Shown one piece after another: positions 7,314-14,483 of a DNA stretch of 17,543 bases. Both the position numbers and the translations under genes were made by a program. The notes beneath the pieces were generated by a model. The model was not told the origin of the DNA. It did no database searches and saw only the letters and a list, made by a program, of their open reading frames with translations. Location: assembly GCA_041685555.1 (NCBI GenBank), contig JAWLFN010000026.1, forward strand, positions 1-17,543. Direction: 5' to 3'. The DNA comes from PWQG01 sp041685555. Lineage in GTDB: Bacteria > Pseudomonadota > Gammaproteobacteria > Pseudomonadales > Pseudohongiellaceae. The stretch's first letter is position 1. Each line of letters opens with the position of its first letter.

Positions 7314-7355
7314 GATGTTCAGTCCTCGGACAAACGCGGAGAACCACACTCTGGA

Positions 7356-7901
7356 TCAGAATATGCCCAGTGCCATCCGGAAGTAGTCATCACGGAACAA
7401 CTCCTGTGTTAGCCTGTCCAGTAATCCATCGAGTGCCTCGTCAGTGGAGCCGGACTCCGATGTGGCCTGGCTGAACAGCACACTTTCCCACAGGTTGCGC
7501 CCCTGTTGCTCCACTTCCACGTTACAGCGCAGGGTCAGCGTCAGCCCCTGCTCCGTGCGATTGGAGGAGAATTCCAGCACCTCGGCATTGAAGGCAATGC
7601 CGGCCTCCGGGGACATGGGGGTCTGCGCGGCCTCCAGGGCAGCCGTCATGGCCGACTCAAGCAGGCCGGCCAGCCCGCCTTCCACAGTCATGGCTTCTCC
7701 GTCAATAATCAGGGTGTCATCCTGGGTCCCGTCGCGGGCATCGGTGAATTCACCGATACGCAGACTGCCTGCTGTCATGCCCGACAGGTTGGCGCTTCCC
7801 GTGTACTGATATTCGTAATTCAACGGTTCTGCCTGCAATGTCGAAAACATTGTGGCCGTGAACAATGTGGCAGCCGAAAGGCTGATAAGCAGGTTTTTCA
7901 T
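7356..7901 (-). CDS. Secreted protein of unknown function
   Basis: The 181-residue product starts at 7901 with a clear signal peptide (MKNLLISLSAATLFTATMF, cleavage near LQAEP, residue ~25). It has no lipobox Cys, so it is probably a soluble periplasmic protein. The mature part has an SLRIGEFTDARDG strand region, an amphipathic stretch GGLAGLLESAMTAALEAA (about residues 90-107), and later strands (VEVEQQGRNLWES) ending in an acidic helix DEALDGLLDRLTQELF. The order of strand, helix, strand and C-terminal helix loosely recalls YajG-like periplasmic proteins, but this is an outline resemblance only. The SD is weak (GGTGA close to the start). It lies 152 bp downstream of the second PAL-like gene on the same strand, with a terminator hairpin between, so it is probably a separate transcript. 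Confidence 0.7.
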   Translation of the reverse strand: MKNLLISLSAATLFTATMFSTLQAEPLNYEYQYTGSANLSGMTAGSLRIGEFTDARDGTQDDTLIIDGEAMTVEGGLAGLLESAMTAALEAAQTPMSPEAGIAFNAEVLEFSSNRTEQGLTLTLRCNVEVEQQGRNLWESVLFSQATSESGSTDEALDGLLDRLTQELFRDDYFRMALGIF

Positions 7902-7968
7902 CAGGTCACCCGGTTGGTTCAATGATCCCGGCACTGACCTTCATGCGGTCTTGGCCGGGGTATTTCAC

Positions 7969-8000
7969 GAAAAAGCCACCGACAGCGTGCTGACGGTGGC
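7969..8000 (-). terminator. Intrinsic terminator downstream of the second PAL-like gene
   Basis: An 11-bp stem with one mismatch (7975-7985 with 7990-8000, four-base loop CGTG) is followed, in the minus-strand direction, by five T (complement of A 7970-7974). It lies 53 bp beyond the stop of the PAL-like gene. Confidence 0.82.
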
Positions 8001-8053
8001 CCGGTTCGCATGCGGAGCCACGCCGCCTCGGGCGACGCAGTCCGACGGTCTCG

Positions 8054-9244
8054 TTACAGGCGGTCAGCCGGCCAGGCTACGCCCTGGTGCTCACCCTTGG
8101 GTACAGACTTCATGCCGCTGTAGACGAATTTCTGTACCCGCTTGCCTTCGTACGTCTCGGTTGTGTAGACGTTGTTGTCCGAGTCGGACGCCAGGCTGTG
8201 CGGTGCGTAGAACTGACCCGGCTGTCGGCCACCACCGCCGAAACTGGTCAGCACTTCAAGTGACTCACGATCCAGAACGTAGATCTTGAAGTTCTGGCCG
8301 TCGGCCAGGTAAAGATACTTCTGCTCCTCGTCGTTGGAGAAGTCGATGTCCCAGGTTGAGCCCTGCGCGAGGGTTTGCGGCGCAATCAGGACTTCTTCCA
8401 CGAACGTCCCGTCCGGGCGGAACACCTGGATGCGGTCGGAACCACGGTCGCAGACGTAGACCAGCCCATCATTGGATGGCTTGGCGCAGTGAACCGGGCC
8501 GCGGAACTGTTGCGGCAGTGGTTCACCCGGGGTGTACTCCACGTCGACATCCTCGGGACGGTTTCCATAGGCGCCCCAGTAGCGCTTGAATTCACCGTTG
8601 TTCATGTCGATCACGGCAATGCGCTTGTGTACATAACCGTCAGCCAGGTAGACCTCGTTGGCGTCGGCATCCACTTCCAGGTCGGCCACCCGACCAAACC
8701 ATTCCGTGCTGTTACTGTCGGCCGGGCTGCCGGGAATACCGTATTCGCCGACGAACTGACCATCACCGGTAAATTCCAGCACGTGGGAGTCGCCGCCACC
8801 ATTGCCGCCGATCCATACGTTGCCGTTCGGTCCCACTGCCAGGCCGTGGTTGGATGCAGGCCAGGTGAAGCCGTCACCCGGGCCGCCCCAGGCATTGACC
8901 AGATTGCCTTCCGGATCGAACTCAAGAATCGGCGGTGCCGGGGTGCAGCAGTCGCTGACGCCCATCTTCAGGCCGATCTCCGTGGCGCCACCGAACATGG
9001 CGTCCTGATCGCGGTGTACGATGAATACATGGTCGCGTTCATCGATATCAATACCGATGGTACGACCGATGATCCACTGATTGGGCAGCGGCTTCGGCCA
9101 ATATGGATCGACCTCGAAGTGCGGTACTTCTACTGTGTCGGTCTGCGCCGAAACGCTTTCCTGTAATTCGTTCTGTGCCACGCCCAGCGCGGCGATCGAG
9201 AGTGCCAGCCCAGTGCCGGCGGCCAGTTTGAACTTTGTTTTCAT
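8054..9244 (-). CDS. Secreted PAL-like (peptidyl-alpha-hydroxyglycine amidating lyase family) beta-propeller, intact zinc site
   Basis: The 396-residue protein starts at 9244, 8 nt after a GGAGGG SD. It has a signal peptide (basic MKTKFK, hydrophobic core, cleavage near GVAQ, residue ~24). NHL-type blades make a six-bladed propeller. Against rat PAL, all key positions have counterparts: R78 (VFIVHRDQ) for R533, H133 (SNHGLAVG) for zinc ligand H585, Y204 (ADGYVHKR) for Tyr654, H252 (VHCAKPSN) for H690, CDRGSDRIQ (265-273) for the R706 segment, and H349 (APHSLASD) for H786. PAL cleaves peptidyl-alpha-hydroxyglycine to an amidated peptide and glyoxylate; whether this protein uses a peptide is not shown. 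A CC pair (C99-C100) and C252-region cysteines (C253, C265) may form disulfides. It is divergent from the HupE-type transporter. Compared with the other PAL-like gene in this window, it is the better enzyme candidate. Confidence 0.88.
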   Translation of the reverse strand: MKTKFKLAAGTGLALSIAALGVAQNELQESVSAQTDTVEVPHFEVDPYWPKPLPNQWIIGRTIGIDIDERDHVFIVHRDQDAMFGGATEIGLKMGVSDCCTPAPPILEFDPEGNLVNAWGGPGDGFTWPASNHGLAVGPNGNVWIGGNGGGDSHVLEFTGDGQFVGEYGIPGSPADSNSTEWFGRVADLEVDADANEVYLADGYVHKRIAVIDMNNGEFKRYWGAYGNRPEDVDVEYTPGEPLPQQFRGPVHCAKPSNDGLVYVCDRGSDRIQVFRPDGTFVEEVLIAPQTLAQGSTWDIDFSNDEEQKYLYLADGQNFKIYVLDRESLEVLTSFGGGGRQPGQFYAPHSLASDSDNNVYTTETYEGKRVQKFVYSGMKSVPKGEHQGVAWPADRL

Positions 9245-9282
9245 TAGTATTCCCTCCAGTTTTTCAGCAGGCCTTTCCATCG

Positions 9283-9315
9283 GAGTATACTCAGTTCTAT
9301 GCTAGCAGTATACTC
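9283..9315. promoter_or_regulatory. Tandem GAGTATACTC palindromes in a divergent promoter region
   Basis: GAGTATACTC (9283-9292, perfect palindrome) is repeated with one change as CAGTATACTC (9306-9315), starting 23 bp later. Each holds a -10-like TATACT readable on either strand, and the spacing equals a -35/-10 register (17 bp between hexamers). The pair could be a dimeric regulator's operators overlapping divergent promoters for the PAL-like gene (minus) and HupE-type gene (plus). No regulator gene is in the window. Confidence 0.45.
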
Positions 9316-9397
9316 GGATCTGCAATTTTCTCGGCGCAACGTCATGCTTTGGCGAGACGTTACAACAGATGCGGAAAATAATACAAAGAGGTACCCG

Positions 9398-10795
9398 GTG
9401 TTTCAGGTTGTGACTGAATTCAGAATGGTTAACAGGTTGGCGCTGGTCGCCATGCTACTGTGGGTCGGCGTGATCGGCATGTCCGGCGCGCAGGCTGACG
9501 AAATTCCCCAGCGCGTGTCGGTGCAGGCGCTGGTCAAACCGGAAGGAGATCAGCTCAATGTCTTGCTGCGTGTCCCCATGGACGCGCTGAGCGATATCCA
9601 GTTTCCGGTGCGGGGCGCATCGGGGAATCTGGTGTTCTCCGAGGCCGGTCCGGCCATGCGCACGGCGGCCGAATCCTATATTCTCCAGAACATCCGGTTC
9701 TACGAGAACGGGGAGCGCCTGGAGCAGCGGGAGACCCGCGCAATGCGCATCTCCATGCCCTCCAATCGCTCGTTCCGCGATTACCAGACGGCGCTGGACA
9801 ATGTGCAGAGCCCGCCGATCGATGATGATCGGGAACTGTATTACCTGCAGGGCTTCCTTGATGTGCTGGTGAGCTACCCCATCGACTCTGGCGCGTCCCG
9901 GATATCCGTCGATCCGCGGCTGGCCGGACTGGGCATAGAAACCAACACAGTGCTGCGGTACGTGCTGGATGACGGGACCGAGCGGGCTTTCAGCTACGAG
10001 GGAAATCCCGGCATGGTCCATCTGGACCCGCGCTGGTATCAGGCGGCGTTCAATTTCATTGGCATGGGTTTCGACCACATCCTTGAAGGAACCGATCATC
10101 TGCTGTTCCTGCTGTGTCTGGTGATCCCGCTGCGAAGCATCCGGGCGCTTATACCGGTGATCACCTCGTTCACTATCGCGCACTCGGTGACGTTGATTGC
10201 GGCCGCGCTGGGCTGGGTTTCCCTGGCGGGCTGGTTTCCGCCGTTGATCGAGATGTTGATTGCGCTCTCCATCGTCTACATGGCGTTCGAGAACATCATA
10301 GGTATCAATCCGCAACATCGGTGGGCACTGACCTTTGGCTTCGGGCTTGTGCATGGCTTCGGGTTCTCGTTCCTGCTGACCGACAGTCTGCAGTTCGCGG
10401 GCTCCCACCTTGTTGCCAGTCTCCTGGCGTTCAATGTGGGTGTGGAGCTCGGCCAGATCGCCGTGTTGCTGGTCATGGTGCCGGTCCTGTACCTGTTTTT
10501 CCGCTACGTCATGGCTGGTCGCGAACGGATCGGGGTCATCCTGCTGTCGGCGCTGGTCGCGCATGAGGCGTGGCACTGGATGATGGAGCGCTACGCATCT
10601 TTCTCGGCCTACCCGCTGCAATGGCCGGCATTCGATGCTGCCTTCTTTATCGGGCTGATGCAGTGGCTGAGCCTGTTGCTGGCGGCCGCGGGCGTCTTCT
10701 GGATGATGTTTGAGCTCTTCCGGCGCTATTTTGGTGGAGAGGAATCCGGTGGTGGTGACGAGTCAGTCTCCGGGAGCAGCGCGGCGTTGTCTTGA
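9398..10795 (+). CDS. HupE/UreJ_2-family membrane protein, putative metal transporter, with N-terminal extracytoplasmic domain
   Basis: GTG 9398 is chosen because AAAGAGG ends 6 nt upstream; ATG 9425 is the alternative and lacks an SD. The 465-residue protein has a signal peptide ending near AQADE (residue ~34), an extracytoplasmic domain of about 180 residues, then about seven membrane helices. The HupE/UreJ_2 signature is present: GFDHILEGTDHLLF (D226, H227, D233, H234), AHSVTL (H262), GLVHGFGFS (H319), GVELGQ (E350) and HEAWHW (H389, H393). HupE and UreJ proteins are linked to nickel uptake for hydrogenase and urease, but metal specificity of this two-domain subgroup is not established and neither enzyme is nearby. 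It is divergent from the zinc/PAL-like gene and upstream of CstA. A role supplying metal to the copper or zinc proteins here is speculative. Confidence 0.82.
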   Translation: MFQVVTEFRMVNRLALVAMLLWVGVIGMSGAQADEIPQRVSVQALVKPEGDQLNVLLRVPMDALSDIQFPVRGASGNLVFSEAGPAMRTAAESYILQNIRFYENGERLEQRETRAMRISMPSNRSFRDYQTALDNVQSPPIDDDRELYYLQGFLDVLVSYPIDSGASRISVDPRLAGLGIETNTVLRYVLDDGTERAFSYEGNPGMVHLDPRWYQAAFNFIGMGFDHILEGTDHLLFLLCLVIPLRSIRALIPVITSFTIAHSVTLIAAALGWVSLAGWFPPLIEMLIALSIVYMAFENIIGINPQHRWALTFGFGLVHGFGFSFLLTDSLQFAGSHLVASLLAFNVGVELGQIAVLLVMVPVLYLFFRYVMAGRERIGVILLSALVAHEAWHWMMERYASFSAYPLQWPAFDAAFFIGLMQWLSLLLAAAGVFWMMFELFRRYFGGEESGGGDESVSGSSAALS

Positions 10796-10816
10796 CGATG
10801 ATAGTGTTGCTATTAT
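10787..10816 (+). promoter_or_regulatory. Possible sigma70 promoter for cstA
   Basis: TTGTCT (10787-10792) and TATTAT (10811-10816) are spaced by 18 bp and match consensus 4/6 and 5/6. The -35 lies within the last codons of the HupE-type gene. Since no terminator follows that gene, cstA may be transcribed both from here and by read-through. Confidence 0.35.
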
Positions 10817-10859
10817 GCGCCGCACTCTGTTTCGAGAATAATAAGCGGGAGATTGCTTG

Positions 10860-12551
10860 ATGAACGGTGTCATGATTGTGTTGTTCGGCGTCGTCGGCCT
10901 CGGCTTTGGCTGGCTGGTGTATTCCAGGTTCATTGCCTACAGGATCTACCGGCTGGACCCTGATTTCGAAACTCCCGCACACGAGTTGAATGACGGTGTC
11001 GACTATGTGCCCACCAACAAGTACGTGTTATGGGGGCATCACTTCACTTCGGTGGCCGGTGCGGCCCCCATTGTGGGGCCGGCGATCGCGGTGTACTGGG
11101 GGTGGGCTCCAGCACTGCTGTGGGTCGTGTTCGGCACGATCTTCTTTGCCGGCGTGCACGATATGGGTGCCTTGTGGGCCAGCGTGAGGCACAAGGGCAA
11201 ATCCGTCGGGGCCTTGTCCGAGAGTGTGATCGGAGAACGGACCCGCTCACTGTTTCTGATCGTCATCTTCCTCCTGCTGTTGATGGTCAATGCGGTGTTC
11301 GCGGTGGTCATCTCCGGCAGCTTTGTCGATACGCCCGGTGCGGTGTTTCCGGCCTGGTCCGCCATTGTCGTTGCATTGATCATTGGTCAGCTGTTGAGGC
11401 GCAACTACAGTCTGATGCTGTTGACGGCGTGCGGTGTGGCAGCTCTGTACCTGTCCATCTGGATCGGCAGCGTGATGCCATTGAGCCTGCCGGATACGAT
11501 GTTCGGGCTGGGCGAAAGTGCGAGCTGGATCGTGATTCTGTTCGTCTACGCGGCCATTGCTTCGATGCTGCCAGTCTGGATGTTGCTGCAGCCCCGCGAC
11601 TTCATCAATGGCATGCAGCTGATTGTGGGTCTGATCCTGCTGTACGGCGGCGTACTCGTGTTCATGCCGGAGATGAGCGCGCCGGCCTTCAACGGACAAC
11701 TTGCCGAAGGTACCCCGAGCATGGTGCCGTTGCTGTTTGTCACCATTGCCTGTGGCGCGATCTCCGGTTTCCACGGCATTGTGGCTTCCGGCACCAGTTC
11801 CAAACAGCTGGACAAGGAAACGGATGCCCGCTTTGTGGGCTACGCCGGCGCCGTGGGTGAAGGGTCGCTGGCGCTGATCACCATTGTCGCGGTCTGCAGC
11901 GTGGCGTATGCCGCCAGTCCGGAGCAGTGGCATTCGGTGTACAACAGCTTCTCTGCTGGCGGTGCGGGCAATTTCGTGGCCGGTGGCGCGGCGCTGATCA
12001 ATTCGGGCTGGGGTATCCCCGAGGGGCTTGGCCAGGTGTTGCTCGCTACCATGGTCGCCCTGTTTGCCGGTACGACCATGGACTCCGGTGTGCGGTTGCA
12101 GCGCTACATTATTCAGGAGTGGGGCGAAATCTATGGTATCGATCTGTTCCGCAAGGGGGTGGCGGCCACGCTGGTTGCTGTGGGGACCTGTCTGTTGTTG
12201 GCCTTTGGTGCCGGTGGGGCTTCAGGCCAGGGAGGCATGATCATCTGGCCTCTGTTCGGTGCCACCAACCAGATTCTGGCCAGTCTGACACTGCTTGTGG
12301 TGTCCGTGATGCTCATCAAGCTGGGCCGGCCCGCGCGTTACACTCTGATTCCCATGGTGTTCGTGCTGTTCATGGCGTTCTATGCCGGCCTGATCCAGCT
12401 GATCGGCTTTTATAACGAGGAGAACTGGCTGTTGATGGTCCTTGACTTCATCGTGCTGGTGGTCAGCGTGCTGGTGATGCTGGAAGCGATCAGCGTGGTG
12501 TTGAAACATCGCCGATCCCAGGCAGCGTCGGGTGACAGCAATGCCGGTTGA
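10860..12551 (+). CDS. cstA: CstA-family carbon starvation/peptide transporter
   Basis: The 563-residue polytopic protein starts at ATG 10860, about 8 nt after GGGAGA; the TTG three bases earlier is rejected. Family motifs are clear: YKVL-type region as NKYVLWGHHFTSVAGAAPI (residues ~53-71), IVGPAIAVYWGW, GVHDMGALW, HKGKSVG, ISGFHGIVASGTSSKQ and WPLFGATNQILA. CstA proteins are proton-coupled importers induced on carbon starvation; characterised members move peptides or pyruvate. It is shorter than E. coli CstA (701 residues), as in many proteobacterial CstA paralogues, and ends in a short hydrophilic tail. It follows the HupE-type gene by 64 bp on the same strand and is closed by its own terminator. 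Substrate cannot be told from sequence. Confidence 0.93.
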   Translation: MNGVMIVLFGVVGLGFGWLVYSRFIAYRIYRLDPDFETPAHELNDGVDYVPTNKYVLWGHHFTSVAGAAPIVGPAIAVYWGWAPALLWVVFGTIFFAGVHDMGALWASVRHKGKSVGALSESVIGERTRSLFLIVIFLLLLMVNAVFAVVISGSFVDTPGAVFPAWSAIVVALIIGQLLRRNYSLMLLTACGVAALYLSIWIGSVMPLSLPDTMFGLGESASWIVILFVYAAIASMLPVWMLLQPRDFINGMQLIVGLILLYGGVLVFMPEMSAPAFNGQLAEGTPSMVPLLFVTIACGAISGFHGIVASGTSSKQLDKETDARFVGYAGAVGEGSLALITIVAVCSVAYAASPEQWHSVYNSFSAGGAGNFVAGGAALINSGWGIPEGLGQVLLATMVALFAGTTMDSGVRLQRYIIQEWGEIYGIDLFRKGVAATLVAVGTCLLLAFGAGGASGQGGMIIWPLFGATNQILASLTLLVVSVMLIKLGRPARYTLIPMVFVLFMAFYAGLIQLIGFYNEENWLLMVLDFIVLVVSVLVMLEAISVVLKHRRSQAASGDSNAG

Positions 12552-12595
12552 GGCGCCGCCGGTTCCCGGGTGCCAGATGCGCTAACCGGATTCTG

Positions 12596-12632
12596 AAAGG
12601 GGATGGGTCGATGGTGACTCATCCCTTTTTTT
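12596..12632 (+). terminator. Strong intrinsic terminator after cstA
   Basis: A 10-bp stem (12600-12609 with 12616-12625, one G:T pair, six-base loop) is followed by seven T. It is preceded by AAAG, which can extend the stem with the T-run. It isolates cstA from the copper monooxygenase gene downstream. Confidence 0.92.
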
Positions 12633-12684
12633 GGCGGTGTTGTCCATGCGTTACAAATAATTGCAAGATCCGTGTTGTTGGTAC

Positions 12685-12712
12685 TCCACAGCCCTTTTCC
12701 CTGGTCTATAAT
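12685..12712 (+). promoter_or_regulatory. Probable promoter of the copper monooxygenase gene
   Basis: A perfect -10 TATAAT sits at 12707-12712 with a weak -35 TCCACA (12685-12690) 16 bp upstream. The start codon is 43 nt further on. The poor -35 suggests activator dependence. Being just after a strong terminator, this is the expected place for a new promoter. Confidence 0.5.
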
Positions 12713-12755
12713 CCGAAAAAGCGAGCAATTGATCGATTTTCGGGAGCGTCATTAC

Positions 12756-14471
12756 ATGCGCTGGAGTCAGGTGATCATTGTCGGCCTGTTCCTGCTGTTC
12801 GGGCTGCCAGGAAGTGTCTGGGCGGTCGGTGATTTCGCATTGCTGGACCATAACGGTGACTTTCACCAATTGAGCCGCTACAGGGATCGGGATGCGGTGG
12901 TTATTTACATGCATCAACCCAGTTGCCCGGTAAGCCGGGCAGAGCTGGAGCGACTGGTGACGTTGCGGGAGCGCTATACGGAAGACGCTGTCCAGTTTTT
13001 CGTGCTGGTGGCGGAAAGCGGCGCGGATCGGGCACAGATGCGCGCCGCCATGGGCGCGCTGTCGACGGATGTGCCGGCCTTGATCGATACATCGCAGCTG
13101 GTGGCCGGCACCATGCCGTTCGAACGGGCAGCCGAAGTCATGGTGGTCGATCCGAAACGCATGGAGCTGCTTTATCATGGGGCGTTTGATCGACGCTCAT
13201 CAGCCCATCAGTCGGATGATCGGCCTCACCTGCGGAGCGTGATCGATGCCGTGCTTGGTGGACAGCCCATTGAAGCGGAGGTGCCGCGTTCCAGGGGGAG
13301 CGAGCTGGTATTGGGGCGGCTCGACGGGGTGTCTGACCGCCCCCCTTCCTATGCCAATGATATCGTTCCTATCCTGAAGCGTCGCTGCATCAACTGTCAT
13401 CAGGAAGGCGGATCGGCACCCTGGGCAATGGACAGTCATCGTGCGTTGCAGGGTTGGAGCCAGATGATGCGGGAGACGTTGCTGACGCGTCGAATGCCGC
13501 CCGGCCAGATCGATCCGCGGCACGCGGACCGTTTTGTCGATCTGCATCATATGCCGGATACGGAAATGATCGCCCTGGTCAACTGGATCGATGCCGGTGC
13601 CCCCGGGGCTGACCAGGAGGACCCCCTGTCGGAGCGGCCGCCTCAGGCCTCGGAGTGGGCCCTGGGAGAGCCGGATCTGGTAATCGATTTCCCGGCGCAG
13701 GAAATTCCGGCCTCTGGCGTGATTGATTATCGTTTCGTGCCGGTGGAGATCGGGTTGTCAGAGGAGCGGTGGGTCCGGGGTTACGAGTTCAGGATCGGCA
13801 ACGAGGCGGCACTGCACCATGTCATCGCTTATACCCAGGATGCGCGGCAGCAGCGGCAGAATGCCAGTCGTGGAGGAAGCAGGACCAATTTCGGTGGTTA
13901 TGCCCCGGGTCGGGAATATGTGCTTTTTGACGAAGATACTGGAATCCGGCTGACAAGGGATATGCGCTTCATGATCCAGTTCCATTACACGACGATAGGG
14001 CGTCAGCTGACTGATGAAACCAGTATCGGGCTATACTTTCATGATCAGGCGCCAGCGCGTTCGTTGACCCGGACGGCTGTCATGAACGGGGACTTCGTGA
14101 TACCACCCGGAGTATCGGACCACCAGGTCATCGGGACCGCGACGGTAGATTCAGATTCCTATCTGCACAGTTTTGCGCCCCACATGCATTTTCGTGGCAA
14201 ATATATTCATTTTTACGCCGATTATCCCGACGGCAAACGTCAGGATCTGCTATCCATTCCCAACTTCCAGCACAATTGGCAGATGGTCTACAGTCTTCGC
14301 GAACCCTATTTTCTCCCGGCCGGCACCACGATTGTCGCGGAAGGGGGCTTCGATAATTCAGCACTGAATCCCCTGAACCCGGACCCGGAGCAGACCGTCC
14401 GCTGGGGGGATCAGGTCTGGGACGAAATGTTCATCACGTGGATGCGGATCAGTGATGCCAGCCGGCGGTGA
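12756..14471 (+). CDS. Secreted thioredoxin-like / cytochrome c / type II copper monooxygenase (PHM/DBM-like) fusion
   Basis: ATG 12756 is chosen for its GGGAG SD (about 9 nt) and the signal peptide it begins (MRWSQVIIVGLFLLFG, cleavage near VWA, residue ~23). The 571-residue protein has three parts. Residues ~25-170 are a thioredoxin/AhpC-like fold with a single Cys (C57, PSCPVS) instead of CxxC. Residues ~200-290 hold a c-type haem site C211-I-N-C214-H215, with M247 (RRMPP) a candidate axial ligand. Residues ~305-571 match the copper type II ascorbate-dependent monooxygenase fold. By order and spacing, H354/H355 (LHHVIAY) and H410 (IQFHYT) match rat PHM CuH ligands H107, H108, H172; H476/H478 (PHMHFRG) and M558 (WDEMFITW) match CuM ligands H242, H244, M314. 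Those enzymes hydroxylate with O2 and two electrons, and the fused haem could supply them. Substrate unknown. birA follows after 12 bp. Confidence 0.88.
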   Translation: MRWSQVIIVGLFLLFGLPGSVWAVGDFALLDHNGDFHQLSRYRDRDAVVIYMHQPSCPVSRAELERLVTLRERYTEDAVQFFVLVAESGADRAQMRAAMGALSTDVPALIDTSQLVAGTMPFERAAEVMVVDPKRMELLYHGAFDRRSSAHQSDDRPHLRSVIDAVLGGQPIEAEVPRSRGSELVLGRLDGVSDRPPSYANDIVPILKRRCINCHQEGGSAPWAMDSHRALQGWSQMMRETLLTRRMPPGQIDPRHADRFVDLHHMPDTEMIALVNWIDAGAPGADQEDPLSERPPQASEWALGEPDLVIDFPAQEIPASGVIDYRFVPVEIGLSEERWVRGYEFRIGNEAALHHVIAYTQDARQQRQNASRGGSRTNFGGYAPGREYVLFDEDTGIRLTRDMRFMIQFHYTTIGRQLTDETSIGLYFHDQAPARSLTRTAVMNGDFVIPPGVSDHQVIGTATVDSDSYLHSFAPHMHFRGKYIHFYADYPDGKRQDLLSIPNFQHNWQMVYSLREPYFLPAGTTIVAEGGFDNSALNPLNPDPEQTVRWGDQVWDEMFITWMRISDASRR

Positions 14472-14483
14472 GTCGGGCCGGAC

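Noticed and set aside
8375..9166. Plus-strand open frame of 263 codons opposite the second PAL-like gene
   Set aside because: It is a shadow frame: no RBS and no recognisable family, while the minus strand encodes a well-supported propeller.
9455..10621. Minus-strand open frame of 388 codons inside the HupE-type gene
   Set aside because: It is rich in His, Gln and Arg as expected from antisense to a membrane-protein gene, has no domain, and the plus strand has clear family motifs.
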